Shown: in pieces, positions 31,679 through 36,901 of the stretch
How positions within the stretch are numbered: the stretch's first letter is position 1
Layout: every line of letters starts with the position of its first letter
Assembly (NCBI GenBank): GCA_025356415.1
Contig: JANXTB010000016.1
Location: forward strand, 1-36,901
Length of the DNA stretch: 36,901 nucleotides
DNA from: Hyphomicrobiales bacterium
GTDB lineage: Bacteria; Pseudomonadota; Alphaproteobacteria; Rhizobiales; Beijerinckiaceae
Reading direction: 5' to 3'
Notes under the pieces: model-generated
The model's database searches: none
Told to the model about the DNA's origin: nothing
Seen by the model: only the letters and a program-made list of their open reading frames with translations
Program-made: the position numbers and the translations under genes

Positions 31679-32701
31679 ATGGACCTGTCCTATGCGCAGC
31701 ATCTCGAAGATTATCACCTGAGCCTCGCCTTCGCGGGCCAGCGCGAGGGGTTCTACATTGATGTCGGTGGCGGGCATCCGGTCGCCGACAATGTCTCGTG
31801 CTGGTTTTATCTGCAGGGCTGGCGCGGGCTTGTGATTGAGCCGCAGGCCGATCTCGCCGCGCTCTATGCCCATGTGCGCCCGCGCGACATCGTCTTTGCT
31901 GGGCTGGTCGGCGCGCAAAGCGGCGAGACGGATTTTCATATTGTTGAGCGCCTGCACGGCTTCTCCACCATGCATGCCGATGTAGCGGAGAAATCCGGCG
32001 CAGGGTTTGCGACGAAGCGCCTGCCTATAGCCACACTCGCGCAGCTCGCGCGCGCGCATGATTTGCCGAAAGTCGATTTCCTGAAGATCGACGTGGAGGG
32101 CGCCGAGATTGATGTGCTGCGCGGGATCGACTGGTCGCTTCTGCGCCCGCGCATCATCCTGCTGGAGGCCGTGGCGCCGGGCAGCATGGCGCCCTCGCAT
32201 GAGGAATGGGAGCCGCTGATTCTGGAGCAAAATTACGAATTCGTGCTGTTCGAGGGATTGAATCGTTTCTACGTCGCGCGCGAGGAAACGGAACTGCTGC
32301 AGCGCTTTCCACGTGCGCAGGCCGACTGGCTCGTGACCCCGCATCTCGGCCACACCAATCGCGCGCCGTTTCGCGACGATCACCCTGATCATGCTTTCGC
32401 GAAGGATCTCACCGGTTGCTTTTTCGCGAGCCTGCCGAAGATGGATCGCGATGCGCTTGTCACGATGCTCACCGCGCAGCTGTCGCAGGAAGAGCTGGCT
32501 ACGAGGCCTGATGCGGCTGCGAAGCAGGCGGTCATCGACCGGCTGTTCCCGGCGTCAAACGAAGCACGCGCCGGCCTTGCAGCGCTGGACGCGCCGACGC
32601 TGCGCGACTTCTACGCGCGCGTCGTGGAGAGCGATGCTTTCCGCGTCATGACGGGGCGGCTCGCGATGAGCTGGGATGGCGGGCAGATACTGGATGATTG
32701 A
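31679..32701 (+). CDS. FkbM-family methyltransferase with C-terminal extension
   Basis: The 340-aa protein has an FkbM SAM-methyltransferase domain (about 1-210): FYIDVGGGHPVADNVSCWFY (SAM loop), GLVIEPQ, and VDFLKIDVEGAEIDVLRGIDW. A helical C-terminal part (about 235-340) ends in a DUF4214-like pattern (LRDFYARVVESDAFRVMTGR). FkbM domains commonly O-methylate sugars in surface polysaccharides. ATG 31679 follows GGGAG at 31669-31673. No polysaccharide genes are adjacent, so the target is unknown. A palindromic repeat follows. Confidence 0.85.
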   Translation: MDLSYAQHLEDYHLSLAFAGQREGFYIDVGGGHPVADNVSCWFYLQGWRGLVIEPQADLAALYAHVRPRDIVFAGLVGAQSGETDFHIVERLHGFSTMHADVAEKSGAGFATKRLPIATLAQLARAHDLPKVDFLKIDVEGAEIDVLRGIDWSLLRPRIILLEAVAPGSMAPSHEEWEPLILEQNYEFVLFEGLNRFYVAREETELLQRFPRAQADWLVTPHLGHTNRAPFRDDHPDHAFAKDLTGCFFASLPKMDRDALVTMLTAQLSQEELATRPDAAAKQAVIDRLFPASNEARAGLAALDAPTLRDFYARVVESDAFRVMTGRLAMSWDGGQILDD

Positions 32702-32710
32702 AAAACACGC

Positions 32711-32794
32711 CGTCATTGCGAGGAGCGTAGAGACGTGGCAATCCAGAAGCCTCACGCGCGGCCTCTGGATTGCTCCGCTGCGCTCGCAATGACG
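32711..32794. repeat. Dispersed palindromic repeat, copy 2 (complete)
   Basis: The outer arms CGTCATTGCGAG and CTCGCAATGACG are perfect 12-bp complements, with inner arms GCAATCCAGA and TCTGGATTGC. The element lies between the FkbM gene stop and the end of the convergent ABC ATPase gene and could act as a transcription stop for both. Related to copy 1 at 28055. Confidence 0.85.
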
Positions 32795-32801
32795 AAAGCC
32801 G

Positions 32802-33587
32802 CTACGCGTGCTCTTCCAGCACGGACGCGCGCACGTCGTCTTCGATCAGCTTCCAGATGTGATCGACATAGGCCACGAATTCCGGCGTGCGCTTCATCGA
32901 CAGCGGACGCGGGCGCGGCAGGTCGATGTTCACGATTTCGTTGATGCGGCCGGGTCGGCGCGCGAAGACGAAGACGCGGTCGGATAGATACACCGCCTCG
33001 TCGATCTGGTGGGTGACGAAGAGCACGGTTTTCCGGCCCTCTTCCCAGATGCGCAGCAATTCGGTCTGCATGATTTCGCGCGTCTGCGCATCGAGCGCCG
33101 AGAACGGCTCGTCCATCAGCAGCAGGTCAGGATCGACCGCGAGCGCGCGTGCGAGATTGACGCGCTGGCGCATGCCGCCCGAGAGCTGGCGCGGATAGTA
33201 GTTTTCGAAACCGGCGAGGCCGACGAGCTTCAGCAGCTTCATGGTTTTCGAGCGCTGCTCCGCGTTGCGATAGCCGCCGATTTCCGGGCCGATTTCGGTG
33301 TTGGCGAGAATGTTGCGCCACGGCAGGAGATTGTCCTGCTGGAACACGAAGCCACGATCCGAGCCCGGGCCGTCGAGCACGCGCCCATCTAGCCGCACCT
33401 CGCCGCTGTTAGCTTTTTCAAGCCCGCCGACGATGCGCAGGAACGTCGTCTTGCCGCAGCCCGAGGGCCCGACGATCGAGACGAATTCGCCACGCCCGAT
33501 CTCGGCTGAAATGCTGCGCAGCACTTCGAGCGAGCCGAATTGTTTCGTCAGTTTGTCGACAGAGAGTTTGACCGGCGCGTCCGTCAT
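32802..33587 (-). CDS. ABC transporter ATPase (SsuB/TauB type)
   Basis: The 261-aa ATPase has Walker A GPSGCGKTT (40-48), the Q-loop VFQQDNLLPWRN, signature LSGGMRQRVNLARAL, Walker B LLLMDEPFSALD and the H-loop VTHQIDEAVYLSDRV. These are typical of the nitrate/sulfonate/taurine importer group. ATG 33587 lies 1 nt after the permease stop. It is the last gene of the operon isochorismatase-like, deacetylase, permease, ATPase; no solute-binding protein gene is present in it. Confidence 0.92.
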   Translation of the reverse strand: MTDAPVKLSVDKLTKQFGSLEVLRSISAEIGRGEFVSIVGPSGCGKTTFLRIVGGLEKANSGEVRLDGRVLDGPGSDRGFVFQQDNLLPWRNILANTEIGPEIGGYRNAEQRSKTMKLLKLVGLAGFENYYPRQLSGGMRQRVNLARALAVDPDLLLMDEPFSALDAQTREIMQTELLRIWEEGRKTVLFVTHQIDEAVYLSDRVFVFARRPGRINEIVNIDLPRPRPLSMKRTPEFVAYVDHIWKLIEDDVRASVLEEHA

Positions 33588-33588
33588 G

Positions 33589-34398
33589 TCATTCCCTCCA
33601 GGGCAGAAGTTTGCGTTCGAGCCAGCCAAAGCCGCTCGTCATGGCGATGCCGGCGGCGGCGAGAATCGTCACGCCGGCAAAAAGCGCCGGCATGTTGAAC
33701 GTCTCCGCCGACTGGCTGATGAGCTGTCCGAGACCGGCGCGCGAGCCGAACAATTCCGCAACCACGACGCCGATGAGGCCGCGTCCGATGCCGAGTTTAA
33801 AACCGGCGAAGATGAAGGGCAGGGCGGAGGGCAGCGAGACCTTGAAGAAGATCTGCCGCGCATTGGCGCCAAAGCTGCGCACCGTCTCGATCAGCTGCGG
33901 GCTTGTGGTGCGCAGGCCCGCTTCCGTGTTGATGATGACCGGAAAGATCACCAATACGGCGACCACGACGACCTTCGACATGATGCCGATGCCAAACCAA
34001 AGGATGAACAGAGGCGCCAAGGCGACTGTCGGCGTCGCGTAAAGGCCAGAAACCCACGGCTGCAGCGCCTGTTTCGCAGCTTTGGATTGCGCCATCGCCA
34101 GCCCGAGCAGGATGCCGAGAATGCAGGCGACGCCGTAGCCGATAATAAACTCAAGCCCGCTGATGTAGATGTGTTTCGACAATTCACCGCTGCCAGTGAG
34201 TTCGAAAAACGCCACCACGACTTGCGACGGCGCCGCCAGAAATAATTTACTCCCGACGATGAAGCGGCTGATGATTTCCCACGCTAGCAGTCCGCCCGCG
34301 ACGGAGCCCAGTCCCCAGGCGCGCGCCTTGAGCCCGGCGGCGAAAGACGCGCCGAAACCCGGCTGTGTTTGCGCTTCAGTCAATGCGGCGTCGGCCAT
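33589..34398 (-). CDS. ABC transporter permease (SsuC/TauC type)
   Basis: The 269-aa inner-membrane protein has about six hydrophobic segments and the EAA-loop motif in LIETVRSFGANARQIFFKVSLPSALPFIFAGFKLG, which contacts the ATPase. Members import organic sulfur, nitrogen or pyrimidine-like compounds. It lies 9 nt downstream of the deacetylase gene and 1 nt upstream of the ATPase gene. The substrate is not shown; the neighbouring hydrolases suggest a nitrogen compound. Confidence 0.92.
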   Translation of the reverse strand: MADAALTEAQTQPGFGASFAAGLKARAWGLGSVAGGLLAWEIISRFIVGSKLFLAAPSQVVVAFFELTGSGELSKHIYISGLEFIIGYGVACILGILLGLAMAQSKAAKQALQPWVSGLYATPTVALAPLFILWFGIGIMSKVVVVAVLVIFPVIINTEAGLRTTSPQLIETVRSFGANARQIFFKVSLPSALPFIFAGFKLGIGRGLIGVVVAELFGSRAGLGQLISQSAETFNMPALFAGVTILAAAGIAMTSGFGWLERKLLPWRE

Positions 34399-34407
34399 TT
34401 GCCCTCC

Positions 34408-35286
34408 TCAGGCGCCGAGAGCTTTGCGTCCCGCAGCGGCGATTTCCGCGCCGGTTGCGAGCCACACGCCCTCGTGCTTGCAGATATATTCAAGTCCCTT
34501 GTCGAGCGCGCCGATGCGATGGGGCACGCCGGTGATGTAGGGATGCAGCGCAATCGCCATCACGCGCGCCTGCGTCTCGCCTTCGCGATATAGCACATCG
34601 AACTGGCGCTTGATCATGTCGGTGAATTCTTCCGGCGTACGGTTTTTCTTTTCGAACGCCGGCTTGTCGTTCAGCTCGTAGGAATAGGGGATCGACATGA
34701 TGGTGCGATTGTCGTCGAGCGTCATCACGACCGGCTGGTCGTCGCTCACCCAGTCGGCGACATAGTCGAGCCCGGCGTCGACGAGATAGTCGAGCGTGTT
34801 CCAAGTTTCCTGCAGGCCCGAGCCCAGCCAGCCGCGCGGCTTGACGCCGGACGCGCGCTCGATCTCCGCGACCGTGCGCAGGATCACGCCTTTCTCTTCT
34901 TCGGGCGGCATTTCGTTCAGGCGCCGCGTGTTGGATTCGTTGTGACCCATCAGCTCCCATTTGCGCGCCATGCATTCCTCGATGATCTCGGGATGCATGC
35001 GGCAAAGATCGCTGTTGAGCGCGACCGTGCCGCGCGCGCCGTAGCGATCCATCGTCTCCATCATACGGAAGACGCCGATGCGGTTGCCGTAATCGCGCAC
35101 GGCCCAATTGGGCACATCGGGCGCCTTGCCGCCGCCGCCCGCTGAGGCGGGGATCTGCTCGTCCAGCGCAAAATATTCGATGTTGGGGATCAGCCACACC
35201 GCGACCTTCGCGCCGTTCGGCCAGGAGAATTTCGGACGCCGGATGATCGGCGACCAGGCGTAGGGGGCGTAGCTGCGCGGCTTCAT
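34408..35286 (-). CDS. PuuE-like polysaccharide deacetylase-family protein
   Basis: The 292-aa cytoplasmic protein belongs to the NodB-like fold branch near allantoinase PuuE: NIEYFALDEQ at the N-terminus, YGNRIGVFRMMETMDRYGARGTVALNSDLC, ELMGHNESNTRRL and a late MAIALHPYITGVPHRI. The classical NodB DD motif is replaced (ALNSDLC), as in some PuuE-type members. Such proteins open cyclic amides or ureides instead of deacetylating chitin. Its ATG overlaps the stop of the isochorismatase-like gene (ATGA), giving tight coupling, which supports successive steps on one nitrogen compound. Confidence 0.82.
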   Translation of the reverse strand: MKPRSYAPYAWSPIIRRPKFSWPNGAKVAVWLIPNIEYFALDEQIPASAGGGGKAPDVPNWAVRDYGNRIGVFRMMETMDRYGARGTVALNSDLCRMHPEIIEECMARKWELMGHNESNTRRLNEMPPEEEKGVILRTVAEIERASGVKPRGWLGSGLQETWNTLDYLVDAGLDYVADWVSDDQPVVMTLDDNRTIMSIPYSYELNDKPAFEKKNRTPEEFTDMIKRQFDVLYREGETQARVMAIALHPYITGVPHRIGALDKGLEYICKHEGVWLATGAEIAAAGRKALGA

Positions 35287-35990
35287 TCCGCCGCCCCCTT
35301 CACCTGGCGCTTGCTGAGCTCGGCGATGACGTCAGCGACTTTCATCACGTCCGCGTATTTATGATGCAGGTCGAACAAGTTGACCTTGTGCGAAATGTCG
35401 CTGCGGTCGAAGCAGCATTCTTCCGCCATGACCATGTGGAAGCCGTTCGAATAACCATCGACCGTCGAGGCGCGCACGCAGCCCGACGTGCTCTCACCGA
35501 TGACGATCACGGTGTCGATGCGCAATTGCGTGAGGTGCGCGAGCAGAGGCGTGCCGTAGAAGCCGCTGGCGCGCTGCTTGGTGATGACGACGTCGCCTGC
35601 TTGCGGCGCCCATTCCGGGCGAATGTCGAAGGCGTTGGCGCTGTCTTTCGCGCCGCGCCGGTTGGTCGCCTTGATGGCGCCGGGCTTGGAGCCCTCGCGC
35701 GTGTCGCCCGTCGTGTAGAAGATCGGCAATCCCGCCGCGCGCGCCGCCGCGAACAGGTGCTTGGTCGGTTCGATGGCGTTCCATGCATTGACGCCGCACG
35801 ACGAGGGGAATTCCTTGGCGACTTCGGACACCGGGTGCGGGCCGCCCTGATAGGCGAGTTCGTAAAGATCGATGACGAGAAGGGCGGCGCTCCGGCCGAT
35901 GTAGAGGTCGCGTTTGTAGTGCTTGTAGAGATCAAGAACATCGGCGGGGATCAGATCCTGCCAGCAATGATCTTCAAACGCGTCAACCAT
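35283..35990 (-). CDS. Isochorismatase-like cysteine hydrolase
   Basis: The 235-aa protein has the cysteine-hydrolase triad: D41 in ALLVIDLYE, K138 in VVITKQRASGFYGT and C171 in IGESTSGCVRASTVDGYSNG. The family includes N-carbamoylsarcosine amidase, maleamate amidase, ureidoacrylate amidase and biuret hydrolase, so an amidase on a small nitrogen compound is likely. First gene of the four-gene transport and hydrolysis operon. An inverted repeat lies 70 bp upstream of its ATG. Confidence 0.88.
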   Translation of the reverse strand: MVDAFEDHCWQDLIPADVLDLYKHYKRDLYIGRSAALLVIDLYELAYQGGPHPVSEVAKEFPSSCGVNAWNAIEPTKHLFAAARAAGLPIFYTTGDTREGSKPGAIKATNRRGAKDSANAFDIRPEWAPQAGDVVITKQRASGFYGTPLLAHLTQLRIDTVIVIGESTSGCVRASTVDGYSNGFHMVMAEECCFDRSDISHKVNLFDLHHKYADVMKVADVIAELSKRQVKGAAE

Positions 35991-36058
35991 GTCGCACCCT
36001 TTTTCTTGTCCGTTTGGCCGATGTTAGGCGAGCTATCGCGCAAGCTGCAAGTCGGCAA

Positions 36059-36078
36059 TGCCAAGCCTGTCGTTGGCA
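36059..36078. promoter_or_regulatory. Inverted repeat upstream of the hydrolase operon
   Basis: TGCCAA (36059-36064) and TTGGCA (36073-36078), 8 nt apart, lie in the 179-bp divergent region between the isochorismatase-like and TrmO-like genes. It is placed like an operator of the minus-strand operon. Confidence 0.4.
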
Positions 36079-36169
36079 AGCACTTAGCAATCGCGGCGCC
36101 AGCCACGGCTGGGTGGCGGGGTTCGACAAAACCGCCGCCTCGGCTAAGATTGTGGCAGGAGACGCCTTG

Positions 36170-36670
36170 ATGACCAATGCAACAGCGGATCGCACAGAAA
36201 TCCGTCCCGGCGAGACCGCCCTCGCGCTGCCGCCGCAGGCCGATGCGCAAGTCTATTTCATCGGGCGCATCCGCACGCCCTGGGCCGAGCGGCGCGATTG
36301 CCCGCGCGGCGGCGACCCGCACGAGGGGCCGCTCTGTACGCTGGAGATCGACGCGGCGTTCCGCCCGGCGCTCGCTGGAATCGAGCGGCACGAATTCTTG
36401 CAGGTTCTCTACTGGATGCACCGCGCGCGGCGCGATTTGGCGACGCAGGCGCCGCATGGCGCGGCGACCTCGCCGGGCACCTTCAGCCTGCGCTCGCCGA
36501 TTCGCCCGAATCCGATTGCGTCGTCCATCGTGCAGCTGGTTGAGGTTCATCCTGATCGGCTCGTGGTGCGCGGGCTCGATTGCGTCGACGGCACGCCGCT
36601 GCTCGATCTGAAGCCGGATGTTTGTCCCAATGCGGCGAGCAAACCCGGAGAAGGACGAGGACAGAAGTGA
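36170..36670 (+). CDS. TrmO/TsaA-domain protein
   Basis: The 166-aa protein has the TsaA-like fold: VYFIGRIRTPWAER, LYWMHRARRDL, the SAM/tRNA loop GTFSLRSPIRPNPIASSIVQ, and GLDCVDGTPLLDLKP. E. coli TrmO methylates t6A37 in tRNA-Thr. Stand-alone short TsaA proteins next to regulators may have another target. ATG 36170 follows AGGAG. Its TGA overlaps the GTG start of the ModE-like gene (GTGA), an unusual partnership that suggests a link to molybdate or oxyanion metabolism. Confidence 0.85.
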   Translation: MTNATADRTEIRPGETALALPPQADAQVYFIGRIRTPWAERRDCPRGGDPHEGPLCTLEIDAAFRPALAGIERHEFLQVLYWMHRARRDLATQAPHGAATSPGTFSLRSPIRPNPIASSIVQLVEVHPDRLVVRGLDCVDGTPLLDLKPDVCPNAASKPGEGRGQK

Positions 36671-36901
36671 CGCGCGTCACGATCCGCATCGATTTCGACG
36701 ATGGCCGTCATCTGGGCCACGGCAAGGTGCGCCTGCTCGAGATGGTCGATACGCATGGCTCGATCTCGTCCGCCGCGCGCGCAATGGACATGTCCTACCG
36801 CCGCGCGTGGCTGCTTGTTGACGAAGTGAACCGCATGTTCACGACGCCGGTGCTCGCCACGCAGCTCGGCGGCAAGGGTGGCGGACACGCCAAGCTCACG
36901 G
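36667..36901 (+). CDS. ModE-like (LysR-type HTH) regulator, 3' end missing
   Basis: The first 78 residues are visible before the right edge. They contain a LysR/ModE winged helix: KVRLLEMVDTHGSISSAARA, MSYRRAWLLVDEVNRMF and GGKGGGHAKLT, the pattern of the ModE N-terminal DNA-binding domain. The GTG at 36667 overlaps the trmO-like stop, which fixes the start. The molybdate-binding TOBE part, if present, lies outside the window; many alphaproteobacterial members lack it. Confidence 0.85.
   Translation, partial: MTRVTIRIDFDDGRHLGHGKVRLLEMVDTHGSISSAARAMDMSYRRAWLLVDEVNRMFTTPVLATQLGGKGGGHAKLT

Noticed and set aside
36045-36078. Sigma-54-like TTGGCA...TTGCA upstream of the isochorismatase-like gene
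   Set aside because: The GG-to-GC distance is 12 instead of the required 10.
1-36901. CRISPR array, insertion sequence or rRNA operon
   Set aside because: No regularly spaced repeats, transposase gene with terminal repeats, or rRNA-like stretches were seen in reading the window.

Overview
The window reads as chromosome of a high-GC alphaproteobacterium, most likely of the order Hyphomicrobiales (Rhizobiales). Supporting signs are a PhrB-type Fe-S (6-4) photolyase with Agrobacterium-like residue numbering, a GGAAC-N16-CGTT promoter of the EcfG general-stress type, and long 'cgtcattgcgag' palindromic repeats like those of the Bradyrhizobium/Rhodopseudomonas group. Genes are densely packed, with many 1-4 nt junctions. 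No rRNA, tRNA or CRISPR array was recognised.

Region 1 (1-1987) is a small phage- or ICE-like recombination module on the minus strand: a Gp157-like protein, a Rad52-type annealing protein fused to an HNH-like zinc domain, and the start of a further gene running off the left edge. A divergent Xre-type regulator faces it. Between them lie two perfect 15-bp palindromes, 21 bp centre to centre, one covering the -10 of a TTGACA-N17-TATTTT promoter. This is a compact repressor/operator switch.

Region 2 (2120-12869) is housekeeping and stress: a CDP-diacylglycerol diphosphatase, a small secreted protein behind an EcfG-type promoter, the photolyase divergent from a DUF2256 zinc protein with a 13-bp inverted repeat between them, an erythromycin-esterase-like protein paired with a phosphoribosyltransferase, a copper operon (YHS-YHS-HMBD CopA, DUF305 protein, thiamine-phosphate synthase) divergent from CueR with a textbook 19-bp-spacer CueR promoter, then SlyX and isopentenyl-diphosphate isomerase.

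Region 3 (12866-23547): EamA exporter and MFS permease, IlvD with its own promoter and terminator, a small secreted protein, a DUF1003 membrane protein, about 600 bp of mostly non-coding DNA, then the conserved stress operon prkA-yeaH-spoVR.

Region 4 (23639-36901) looks catabolic and accessory: an Asp/Glu-racemase-superfamily protein without the expected catalytic cysteines, an alpha/beta hydrolase whose nucleophile position is glycine, a solitary molybdenum hydroxylase large subunit, a tandem Rid-like protein with a Bug/TTT solute receptor, an acyl-CoA dehydrogenase, an FkbM methyltransferase, and an operon of isochorismatase-like hydrolase, PuuE-like deacetylase, ABC permease and ATPase. 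The right edge has a TrmO-like protein overlapping a ModE-like regulator. The mix of a Mo-hydroxylase with maleamate-amidase-like and maleate-isomerase-like folds recalls N-heterocycle breakdown, but key steps are missing, so this is only a hypothesis.
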